Assembly: GCA_050288105.1 (NCBI GenBank)
Contig: JBNKDE010000001.1
Coordinates: 496,001 to 560,000, forward strand
DNA length: 64,000 nt
Origin: JACNJF01 sp050288105
GTDB taxonomy: Bacteria > Pseudomonadota > Gammaproteobacteria > GCA-001735895
Direction: 5' to 3'
The position numbers and the translations under genes were made by a program. Positions within the stretch are counted from its first letter, which is position 1. Each line of letters opens with the position of its first letter. The notes below the pieces were generated by a model. It did not search any database. It was given only the letters and a program-made list of their open reading frames with translations, and was not told the DNA's origin. Shown here in pieces: positions 18,279 through 25,689 of the stretch.

Positions 18279-19004
18279 ATGCGGGATAATAAACTCACTG
18301 GTATCTATGGAAAGTTACCCGCACATGGTGACTTCATTTTTCGCAACCTGTCCCCTGCATTTATCAATCAGTGGGATGAATGGTTACAGTTCTATGTGTC
18401 TGCTTCCCGCGAGCAGATAGGTGAAAACTGGCTTGATGTTTACCTCACCAGTCCAATCTGGCGTTTCGTTTTGTCATCTGGCGTAATAGACGAAAAGATC
18501 TGGGCAGGTGTGATTATGCCCAGCGTCGACAGAGTAGGGCGCTTTTTCCCGGTAAGTATCGTCAGGCCCATCGCGTCGAATCAAAGTGTAGCCAATTTCC
18601 TTTTCACTCAACAGGAATGGTTTCAGCAGGTTGAAACTTACTGCCTGCTAGCACTGGATGGGAAAATGGATGTGGATGGTCTGGATAGCTCTATCAATCA
18701 ATTAGCGCAGAATACTTCTGAACCTTACCAGGTAACCTCAAACCTGGGTGAGTCCGGCCCCTTTGTTATAGGCCTGGAAGAAACCGCTGATGCCAGTATT
18801 TATGACGCGTTACCTTATTTACTGGATGCCAGTCTCAGTAATGATGTTGCTAGCTACAGCCTCTGGCAGACTGAAGGTTCAGAATTGATTGGGCCACTGA
18901 TGTTCTGTAGTCAGGGATTGCCCCCTATTTCAGGGATAGCATCTATGCTGGATGGTCAGTGGCAGTTGAGGAACTGGAAGATACCCTATAATTTAAAGAT
19001 GTAA
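18279..19004 (+). CDS. tagF: T6SS post-translational regulator TagF (ImpM)
   Basis: TagF is a cytoplasmic negative regulator of T6SS assembly in Pseudomonas and Agrobacterium, working with Fha independently of kinase signalling. The protein has 241 residues. The ImpM signature GIYGKLPAHGDFIFRNLS at residues 8-25 is clear, followed by WDEWLQ, SPIWRFVLSSGVI and AGVIMPSVDRVGRFFPVSI. The C-terminus is less conserved. The ATG abuts the tssM stop codon, and the next gene, the phosphatase, starts 8 bp later. In some species TagF and PppA are fused, so the adjacency fits a functional pairing. Confidence 0.93.
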   Translation: MRDNKLTGIYGKLPAHGDFIFRNLSPAFINQWDEWLQFYVSASREQIGENWLDVYLTSPIWRFVLSSGVIDEKIWAGVIMPSVDRVGRFFPVSIVRPIASNQSVANFLFTQQEWFQQVETYCLLALDGKMDVDGLDSSINQLAQNTSEPYQVTSNLGESGPFVIGLEETADASIYDALPYLLDASLSNDVASYSLWQTEGSELIGPLMFCSQGLPPISGIASMLDGQWQLRNWKIPYNLKM

Positions 19005-19012
19005 TTTAATCG

Positions 19013-19804
19013 ATGACTGATATCACCATAAGGCGTCCGGTAATATGGAATTCGGCGCTGGATACGAATGTAGGAAAAGTCAGGGAAGTGAATGAAGACT
19101 CGGTGCTGGGTTTGCCGGCGGTACAGTTCTGGGCTGTGGCCGATGGTATGGGCGGATATGAAGCAGGTAATGTCGCCAGTCAAATGGTGGTGTCCAGCCT
19201 GGAAGATCTGTCTCGGCATGAATCCCTGAATGATATTGTCATCGACATAGAGAACCGCCTGATGGACGTAAATCATCGCATTCTCGAATATTCAGACATT
19301 ATGCTTGAAGGAAGAACCCTGGGCAGCACGGTGGTGTCTCTATTAATCCAGGGCCGTGTAGGGGTGTGCCTGTGGGCGGGTGACTCGCGTCTGTATCGGT
19401 TTCGCAATCGCCAGTTACATCAACTCTCACAGGACCATAGTCAGATTCAGGAGCAAATCCAGCAGGGATACCTAACCCCGGATGAAGCGATCAATCATCC
19501 TGAATCCAATGTCATTACGCGAGCTGTAGGTGCGCAGGATGAGCTTTACCTGGATATTAATGTTTTTTCGACACAGTTAGGGGATATTTTTCTGTTATGC
19601 AGCGATGGTCTTTACAATATGCTAAGTGAGCAGGAAATTACCGATACACTGTTAACACCTACGCTACAGGGTGCCGTAGATAGCCTGATTGAACAGGCTC
19701 TGGAAAAAGGGGCCGATGATAATGTATCGGTTATTCTGGTAAAGGGAGAACAGGACGTGGCCGCCAATCGAACGCAGCATTTATCCAAAGACAGTGAGTT
19801 ATGA
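19013..19804 (+). CDS. pppA: PP2C-type Ser/Thr phosphatase of the T6SS switch (PppA)
   Basis: PppA reverses PpkA-dependent threonine phosphorylation and so turns the T6SS off. The protein has 263 residues, a bare PP2C (PPM) catalytic domain. Metal-binding motifs are present in order: N-terminal GKVREVNEDS, VADGMGGYEAG with Asp44, GSTVVSLLI, WAGDSRLYRF, the SQIQEQIQQG flap region, ITRAVGAQ, FLLCSDGLYN and GADDNVSVILV. No membrane segment is seen. It overlaps the kinase gene by 4 nt (ATGA), a typical coupled kinase/phosphatase arrangement. Confidence 0.95.
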   Translation: MTDITIRRPVIWNSALDTNVGKVREVNEDSVLGLPAVQFWAVADGMGGYEAGNVASQMVVSSLEDLSRHESLNDIVIDIENRLMDVNHRILEYSDIMLEGRTLGSTVVSLLIQGRVGVCLWAGDSRLYRFRNRQLHQLSQDHSQIQEQIQQGYLTPDEAINHPESNVITRAVGAQDELYLDINVFSTQLGDIFLLCSDGLYNMLSEQEITDTLLTPTLQGAVDSLIEQALEKGADDNVSVILVKGEQDVAANRTQHLSKDSEL

Positions 19805-22590
19805 CGAATAACTCAGATGGTAAAACCCGAATTAAATTACCCGCCAACTCAAAACCGGCAGAGAGTGATAAAACTCGTCTGTCGCCGGCGAAGCCTAATA
19901 CCCCGGAAGCGACTCGTATTCAGCCACCGCGTGATGCCACCCGGATTTCGATTGATGCCAAACGCATCGCAGCCAGGCGCGCGCAGGCACGAGCAGCGCG
20001 AGCGAGAGAAGAAGCCAGTCGAATGGCAGGCAATGCAGAGCAAAATACCTTGGGCCCGGATGATGAAACTCGAGTCGCAGGTGCTGCCGCGCCGAGCAAT
20101 AAAACTCGCATAAAACCGGGTAATCCGCATGCAGTAAACAGGAATGATTTATCGCCTGGCTCCGTGCAGGGCGGGCAAAAAAATGATGACACTCAGTTAC
20201 AAAAAACCCTGATACTTGGAAAGACAGATAGAATCAATACAGCTGAAAACTCAGGTGCAGATTATAAGGATCAGCATGTATTGAAAAACCGCTTTGTGCT
20301 CGAGCGGGTTCTAGGTGCTGGTGGCATGGGGATTGTTTATAAAGCAAAGGATCTGTTAAAAGTTGAAGCCAAGGACCGAGACCCCTACGTCGCCATCAAG
20401 GTATTAAGCGAAGAATTTAAGGAGCATCCAGAAGCCTTTATTTCGTTACAGCGTGAATCGCGGAAATCGCAGCGCATTGCGCATCCAAACATCGTGAATG
20501 TGCACGACTTTGATCGTGATGGTGATACCGTTTTCATGACCATGGAGTTCCTTGATGGTCATCCACTAGATGAATTGATACGTCGTTATAAAACCACCGG
20601 GCTTCCAACGGATGATGCCTGGGAAATCATCCATGGTATGACCCTGGCATTAAAACATGCCCACGAGGGAAATATTATCCACTCGGATTTTAAACCCGGT
20701 AACGTATTTGTAACCAAAAGCGGCATGACCAAGGTATTCGATTTTGGTATAGCGCGAGCAGTTGCCCAGGTCGAGCATCTCGAGGGGGCACAGCAGGATC
20801 ATACGGTTTTTGATGCGGGTAATCTGGGCGCACTAACACCAGCATATGCCAGTCTCGAAATGTTAGAAGGCAAGGTGCCCGATGTCAGGGATGATGTGTA
20901 TGCACTCGGTTGCGTTGCGTATGAAGTACTCACTGGTCAGCATCCCTATAACAAGGTGCCCGCCGATGAAGCGGAGCGCCAGAAATTAAAACCTAAACGC
21001 ATTACTCATATCAAAAAGTTTCAATGGCAGGCGATTGAAAAAGCGATTGAATTGCGCCGTGAAAACCGCCTTGCAACAGTGGCGGAATTCGAAGCCGCAA
21101 TTACACCGAACCTGAAATCTTCAAACTGGGTAGTGACTGGACTTGCCCTGTTATTTGCTGCTGGTATTAGCAGCTATTTCCTTTATTTTGCCAAACAGCC
21201 TGAAGCGCCGGCTTACTCAGAATTTGATATCCGCAATGAGTTGGAACTGAAAGTTCGAATTGATTTTTACAAGGAAAATATTAACAAGTTAATTGAACAG
21301 GCAAATTTTACAGATCTCTGGCAGGACTCTATCTGGAATGATCTTTCCAATCTGAAGTTATTAATTCCGGGTGGTGATCCCTGGATTGATGAGAAAATGG
21401 CTAGCGTTTTTGCGCTCTACGTTGAACAGATTAAACAGGCGATGACTGCTGAAAAATATAGTTATGCGGAACAGCTGATTAGCGCCGCTCGTCGTTATGT
21501 AAATGACTCATCCGAACTGGACCAGTTCAGCCAGAAAATTTCTCAACAAAGAGAAATTGCCCAGCAGAAACGAATAGAGGCAGCTCGTCTGGAATTAGAA
21601 CGAAAACAGAAACTGGAACAGGAAAGAAAGTTACAACAGCAAAAACAGCAACAGCAGAAATTACTGGCTGAGAAAAATGCTGAAAAGAATGACCAGTTCA
21701 ACGTGGGGCTGGAAAATGTGAACACCCTGCTGAATTGCCAGGGAAGTATCAATATGCGTGATTTTGAAATTGCGATAGATAAATTGAAACAGCTTTCAGC
21801 TGACCGATTTTCCCAGGTAGAGAATGAAATAATCGGATCGCTGGCAGGCTGCATCAAGCGTATTGGTGTTTCCTTTCCTGAGCGTGCCATAGACGCTAAA
21901 AAGCAGGCTTTGAAACTCTTTAATTCGCCACTGTTGGCAAGTATCGATATCAAGTCGAGAGATCCCTGTGATATTTCTCTGGCAGGTCTAGGCACTCGTG
22001 GCAAAAGGGCCATGTGTAAGGATAAACTGAAAAAATCAGGATATGGTCCAGAAATGGTAGTCATCCCTGGCAATTCGACGATTAAACCCTTTGCGATGAC
22101 AAAATATGAAGTCTCCGTAGCAGAGTTTAATCAGTTCTGTGTGGCTACAGAAATCTGTACTAAACTCAGTCAAAATGATCAGCTGCCAGTCAGCGGGATT
22201 TCGATCGGACAGGTTAACGCCTATCTGACCTGGCTCAGCAATCAGACCGGTAAGAAATATCGTTTACCGAGTAAGACAGAATGGTTGCATGCAGCCAAAT
22301 CCCGCAGTAAAAAACTCGACCCCAATAGAAACTGTGAGCTTAGTACCAGAGGCTTTCAAAAGGGTGGAGATCTGGTCAACTATACGGTTGGCAGCCAGAA
22401 TGACTGGGGCCTGGTAAACTATGTGGGTAACGTGCAGGAATGGGTGTATTATAGCGGCCGAAAATTGCAGGTACTTGGTGGATCGTTTCTGGATCCTATG
22501 GAGAGCTGTACTATCAGCACGGCGAAAGCTCATGATGGATCAGCTGATAAAGCTACCGGTTTTCGAGTGTTAAGAGAGATACAGGAGTAG
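19801..22590 (+). CDS. ppkA: T6SS transmembrane Ser/Thr kinase PpkA fused to an FGE/TagR-like periplasmic domain
   Basis: This 929-residue protein is probably the kinase that starts T6SS assembly by threonine phosphorylation. The N-terminus (1-160) is disordered and carries six Thr-Arg-[Ile/Leu/Val] motifs, at Thr9, 25, 38, 47, 90 and 102. The kinase domain (about 164-425) has glycine loop GAGGMG (172-177), VAIK, and catalytic HSDFKPGN (294-301), in which Ser replaces the usual Arg of HRD, and DFG at 314-316. One membrane segment lies near 443-463. The predicted periplasmic part has a Gln/Lys/Glu-rich coiled coil (about 581-630) and a formylglycine-generating-enzyme-like domain (about 751-929), shown by RLPSKTEWLHAA, YVGNVQEW, LGGSF and GFRVLRE. 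In Pseudomonas the separate periplasmic protein TagR has this fold and activates PpkA. The FGE domain is probably a sensor rather than an enzyme; this is inference. Confidence 0.9.
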   Translation: MTNNSDGKTRIKLPANSKPAESDKTRLSPAKPNTPEATRIQPPRDATRISIDAKRIAARRAQARAARAREEASRMAGNAEQNTLGPDDETRVAGAAAPSNKTRIKPGNPHAVNRNDLSPGSVQGGQKNDDTQLQKTLILGKTDRINTAENSGADYKDQHVLKNRFVLERVLGAGGMGIVYKAKDLLKVEAKDRDPYVAIKVLSEEFKEHPEAFISLQRESRKSQRIAHPNIVNVHDFDRDGDTVFMTMEFLDGHPLDELIRRYKTTGLPTDDAWEIIHGMTLALKHAHEGNIIHSDFKPGNVFVTKSGMTKVFDFGIARAVAQVEHLEGAQQDHTVFDAGNLGALTPAYASLEMLEGKVPDVRDDVYALGCVAYEVLTGQHPYNKVPADEAERQKLKPKRITHIKKFQWQAIEKAIELRRENRLATVAEFEAAITPNLKSSNWVVTGLALLFAAGISSYFLYFAKQPEAPAYSEFDIRNELELKVRIDFYKENINKLIEQANFTDLWQDSIWNDLSNLKLLIPGGDPWIDEKMASVFALYVEQIKQAMTAEKYSYAEQLISAARRYVNDSSELDQFSQKISQQREIAQQKRIEAARLELERKQKLEQERKLQQQKQQQQKLLAEKNAEKNDQFNVGLENVNTLLNCQGSINMRDFEIAIDKLKQLSADRFSQVENEIIGSLAGCIKRIGVSFPERAIDAKKQALKLFNSPLLASIDIKSRDPCDISLAGLGTRGKRAMCKDKLKKSGYGPEMVVIPGNSTIKPFAMTKYEVSVAEFNQFCVATEICTKLSQNDQLPVSGISIGQVNAYLTWLSNQTGKKYRLPSKTEWLHAAKSRSKKLDPNRNCELSTRGFQKGGDLVNYTVGSQNDWGLVNYVGNVQEWVYYSGRKLQVLGGSFLDPMESCTISTAKAHDGSADKATGFRVLREIQE

Positions 22591-22594
22591 CGCA

Positions 22595-22819
22595 ATGGAT
22601 GATAAAAGTATTTCAATGATGTTGCGGGATTTATCCAGTGATTATTATCATAATCATATCGGGCTTGAAGAATATCGGCAGCAGAGAAAGATCATTCTGG
22701 ATAATATTGATCAACAGATCAATGGAAAGAAAAAGGCAGAGGATGTGGAAGCAGAGGATGCCCAAAGCGCGCTGTTTATGCAAACTATCACATTTCTTCA
22801 AAATCAGGATATCGAGTAA
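22595..22819 (+). CDS. 74-residue SHOCT-like protein coupled to the kinase gene
   Basis: This small acidic/basic protein starts 4 bp after the kinase stop codon, so it is almost certainly cotranslated with it. It has no signal peptide or membrane segment. The pattern LRDLSSDYYHNHIGLEEYRQ followed by RKIILDNID resembles short SHOCT-like helices, in which a Gly-containing turn separates two amphipathic helices; this is resemblance only. A lysine/acid-rich stretch and a helical tail (LFMQTITFLQ) end it. Function is unknown. Its place between the T6SS kinase and the ExbB/ExbD module makes it the link between the two gene groups. Confidence 0.75.
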   Translation: MDDKSISMMLRDLSSDYYHNHIGLEEYRQQRKIILDNIDQQINGKKKAEDVEAEDAQSALFMQTITFLQNQDIE

Positions 22820-22949
22820 AGCATGCAGTTGAGAATAGCCTGCTAATAGATTTACTCCTAGAAAGGGACTTATTAATTAATGATCAACCTAATTCGGTAA
22901 TTATTTACCACCCCTTAAACAGAAATTTGATTGAACACGAGGATGTTTC

Positions 22950-23567
22950 ATGGAAATAGTTAAGTTTTTTCAAACAGGTGGTGCATTCATGTATCCCATC
23001 CTGCTGGTTTTAGCGCTAGGTCTGGCAATTGCTATTGAGCGATTTATTTATATCACTTCAACGCAAAGTCGCACCAAAAAAATCTGGAGCCAGATTGTGC
23101 CCATGTTAAAGGCCCAGGATTATGATCGCGCACTTAAACTCACCGAGAATACCAAAACACCACTTGCTCATATGCTGAACTATGGCTTTGCGCGAAAGTC
23201 CAGTAATGCATCCAGAGCAGTCATTGAAGCCTCTATGGAAGAGGGCATGATGGAAGTGCTGCCCGACCTGGAAGAGCGCACGCATTACCTTGCCACCTTT
23301 GCCAATATTGCAACCCTGCTAGGATTGCTGGGAACCATCATAGGACTGATCCAGGCGTTTACCGCAGTGGCTGGTGCTGATCCGGCAGAAAAGGCGGACC
23401 TGCTGTCATCCAGTATCTCTGTTGCGATGAATACCACGGCTTTCGGACTGGTGGCAGCGATTCCCTTAATCCTGATTCATTCCTATCTGGTTACCAAAAC
23501 CGCACGCCTGGTGGATAACATAGAAATGGCGGCGGTTAAATGTCTCAATCTGATTTCGGAAGAATAG
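22950..23567 (+). CDS. exbB: MotA/TolQ/ExbB-family proton channel subunit
   Basis: This protein forms the pentameric inner-membrane stator around an ExbD-type pair and uses the proton gradient to drive a periplasmic partner. It has 205 residues. One N-terminal membrane helix is at about residues 12-30 (MYPILLVLALGLAIAIERFI). The two long C-terminal helices lie at about 115-140 (YLATFANIATLLGLLGTIIGLIQAF, split here by family convention into two blocks) and about 155-185, with SISVAMNTTAFGLVAAIPLI. These are the TolQ/ExbB hallmarks. A GAGGA-type ribosome-binding site (ACGAGGATG) precedes the ATG. It sits 130 bp after the 74-residue protein; a short inverted repeat (GGTAA, loop, TTACC at 22896-22909) lies in the gap, so it may have its own promoter. 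Confidence 0.93.
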   Translation: MEIVKFFQTGGAFMYPILLVLALGLAIAIERFIYITSTQSRTKKIWSQIVPMLKAQDYDRALKLTENTKTPLAHMLNYGFARKSSNASRAVIEASMEEGMMEVLPDLEERTHYLATFANIATLLGLLGTIIGLIQAFTAVAGADPAEKADLLSSSISVAMNTTAFGLVAAIPLILIHSYLVTKTARLVDNIEMAAVKCLNLISEE

Positions 23568-23583
23568 ACAGGGCAAGTCGTCT

Positions 23584-24117
23584 ATGAAGCTGGTGAGAAA
23601 AAAAATGGTTAAGGAAGCGGTAGAACTGAATATTACCGCTTTCCTTAATCTTATGGTAATCCTGGTTCCTTTCCTGTTAATTACTGCAGTATTTTCGCGT
23701 ATTACGATTCTGGAACTCAATCTGCCCGCTAAAAATAGTCAGGCTGAACAGCAGGAGCAAATAAAATTACAGCTTGAACTCCTCATCAGACCGGAAAGTT
23801 TTGAAATCAGAGACGCCAATCTTGGGCGGATTAAATATCTTGCACGCGCTGCGGATGAAACTAACTGGAAGGCGTTTACTGACATCCTTGTTGAAATAAA
23901 ATCACGTTTTCCAGATGAAGAGAATATTACCCTGCTACTCGATCGCAGGGTCAATTATCGTACCTTAATTCAGGTCATGGATCGTGTACGTAGCGCTGAT
24001 GTGGTCAATGTTACAGAATTAGAAACCGTAGAGTTATTCCCGAATATTTCTATTGGCGATGCGCCAGAAATTGACGCAACGGGCGGCGCGGGATCGGCCG
24101 AGGTCACAGATCAATGA
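23584..24117 (+). CDS. exbD1: ExbD/TolR-family protein, first copy, lacking the conserved transmembrane Asp
   Basis: ExbD/TolR proteins have one membrane helix and a periplasmic domain, and work as a dimer inside the ExbB pentamer. This copy has 177 residues, one N-terminal membrane segment (about residues 17-40) and an ELNLPAK linker typical of the family. The position of the proton-carrying Asp (Asp25 in E. coli ExbD, in the TPFID motif) is Asn22 here (TAFLNLMV). The periplasmic domain has LLLDRRVNYRTLIQVMDRVR. It overlaps the second exbD by 4 nt. The missing Asp suggests that this copy does not carry protons itself; this is inference. Confidence 0.9.
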   Translation: MKLVRKKMVKEAVELNITAFLNLMVILVPFLLITAVFSRITILELNLPAKNSQAEQQEQIKLQLELLIRPESFEIRDANLGRIKYLARAADETNWKAFTDILVEIKSRFPDEENITLLLDRRVNYRTLIQVMDRVRSADVVNVTELETVELFPNISIGDAPEIDATGGAGSAEVTDQ

Positions 24118-24632
24118 TGAAAATGTCAAAACGCGCAAAGCGTATGGAACGGCATCACGAGCAAAGAAAAAGACCAGCGCTTAATCTGGTTTCGTTGATG
24201 GATATTTTTACCATTTTGGTATTTTTCCTGCTGGTAAGCTCATCTAATGTACAGCAACTTCCGAGCAAAAAAGATATCCGTTTGCCTACCTCTGTAGCCA
24301 CTCAGGCCCCTAAAGAAACCCTGGTGGTCTTTGTTACGCGAGAAAAAATCCTAGTGCAGGGGCGGGAGGTCGCCAGCATAAGCAGTGAAATAGATAGTCC
24401 TGATATATTAATTAAGGGCCTGGTAGATGAATTAAATTTTCAATCCTCCAGGACAACGGTACTTAGCGCCTCAGCACAACCACAGGCAGGAAAGGCGATC
24501 ACCATAATGGGTGACGAAGAAATTTCTTACCAGTTATTAAGAAAAATACTCGCCTCCTGTCGAGAGGTGAATTACACCCGTATCGCGTTTGCGACTATGC
24601 AAAAGTCAGCTGCCAGAGGTGAGGCAGGATGA
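24114..24632 (+). CDS. exbD2: ExbD/TolR-family protein, second copy, with the conserved Asp
   Basis: This is the second ExbD/TolR paralogue, with 172 residues, a basic N-terminus and one membrane segment (about residues 24-46). It keeps the transmembrane Asp at residue 30 (NLVSLMDIFTILVFFLL), so it is the proton-competent partner. The periplasmic part is less conserved. The start codon overlaps the stop of the first copy (ATGA), and its stop overlaps the next gene (ATGA), so the three genes are coupled. Starts at the second codon or at Met4 cannot be excluded. A heterodimer of this protein and the Asp-less copy is an inference from the gene pair. Confidence 0.9.
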   Translation: MMKMSKRAKRMERHHEQRKRPALNLVSLMDIFTILVFFLLVSSSNVQQLPSKKDIRLPTSVATQAPKETLVVFVTREKILVQGREVASISSEIDSPDILIKGLVDELNFQSSRTTVLSASAQPQAGKAITIMGDEEISYQLLRKILASCREVNYTRIAFATMQKSAARGEAG

Positions 24633-25609
24633 CGTTAACTCGATATCATGAACTCGCCCTTAACTGGAGCTTTCAAAGCGAAGGTGATCGACGTTTTCAC
24701 CTGATTACAGTAATTGTTGTTTTACTAATGCTGTCAGCAGGGCTGATTCTGTCGTCGATTGAGCTGCCACCCGTTGAGCGGCGGGTACAAAATGCCGTAC
24801 CGCCACGAATAGCCAATTTCCTGCTCGAAAAAAAAAAGGTGGAGCCGAAAGTTGTCAAGCCCAAGCCTGAACCCAAGCCAAAACCAAAACCTAAACCCAA
24901 GCCTAAACCTGTAGTTAAAAAAATACAGGAAAAGAAACTGGATAAACCACTGACTCAGGTTCAAAAGGATGCACGTGAAAAAGCGGCTGAAAGTGGACTG
25001 CTTGCCTTAAGTAATGAGTTATCAGACTTGATGGAAACGGATGCTATCAGCTCAATGGTAGGCGCAACCGTACTGGATAAAGGAAACACCAACAGCAGGG
25101 AAGATACTAAAACAAAAACGCGGGAACTGTTACTGGCTGATGCGGGCAAAGGCAGTCAAGGTGTTTCTGATCAGCAGTTAGTAAAATCTACTGGCACAAC
25201 CCGATTGACGGACAGGGAAATTAGTCAGGTCAAACAATCCTTGATCAGCGAAAAGGCTTTACAGGAACAAAACAGTAAAGTCGCGAGCAGCAAAACGAAG
25301 CAAAAATCCGCCAAAGGACAGGTGCGCGCTGAAGAAGAAATTACCCTGGTGTTCGATCAAAACAAGGGCAAATTATTTAGCCTGTATAACCGGGCACGAC
25401 GCAAAAATCCGGGCCTCAAGGGAAAGATCATCTTTCGTTTAACGATCGCAGCCAGTGGTAAAGTTACTGATCTGGTCATTGTTTCCAGTGCCTTGAATGA
25501 TAAGAGTCTTGAAGCCAGTCTGGTTAAACGTATTAAGGCATTCGACTTTGGTAGCAAGGATGTTAAACCTGTAACCGTGACTTATCCGATTGAGTTTTTA
25601 CCGGCCTGA
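24629..25609 (+). CDS. TonB-like energy transducer with AgmX/PglI-type C-terminal domain
   Basis: This 326-residue protein is the probable force-transmitting partner of the ExbB/ExbD/ExbD complex. It has a short cytoplasmic N-terminus, one membrane helix (about residues 31-48) and a periplasmic Lys/Pro spacer built of repeated Pro-Lys and Pro-Glu pairs (about 70-100), as in TonB. A variable middle section follows, then a C-terminal domain with GKLFSLYNRARRKNPGLKG, IIFRLTIAASGKVTDL and FDFGSKD, the pattern of AgmX/PglI and TonB-like C-termini. AgmX is known from Myxococcus gliding, and related sets occur in many gammaproteobacteria without known cargo. It ends the rightward gene block and is convergent with cusA. 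Confidence 0.88.
   Translation: MTLTRYHELALNWSFQSEGDRRFHLITVIVVLLMLSAGLILSSIELPPVERRVQNAVPPRIANFLLEKKKVEPKVVKPKPEPKPKPKPKPKPKPVVKKIQEKKLDKPLTQVQKDAREKAAESGLLALSNELSDLMETDAISSMVGATVLDKGNTNSREDTKTKTRELLLADAGKGSQGVSDQQLVKSTGTTRLTDREISQVKQSLISEKALQEQNSKVASSKTKQKSAKGQVRAEEEITLVFDQNKGKLFSLYNRARRKNPGLKGKIIFRLTIAASGKVTDLVIVSSALNDKSLEASLVKRIKAFDFGSKDVKPVTVTYPIEFLPA
24861..24909 (+). repeat. Pro-Lys codon tandem repeat inside the TonB-like gene
   Basis: A stretch of near-identical 6-nt units (CCx-AAx, variants of CCCAAG, CCAAAA, CCTAAA) encodes alternating Pro-Lys residues in the periplasmic spacer. The unit number can change by slippage, so spacer length may vary among strains; that is inference. Confidence 0.7.
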
Positions 25610-25689
25610 CAAACACGCTCGCTAAATCAGTTCAGGGGAGTGAGCTGTGACGACAATGAATCGAGTTGCCGAAGTTAACAGCGGGTTTA

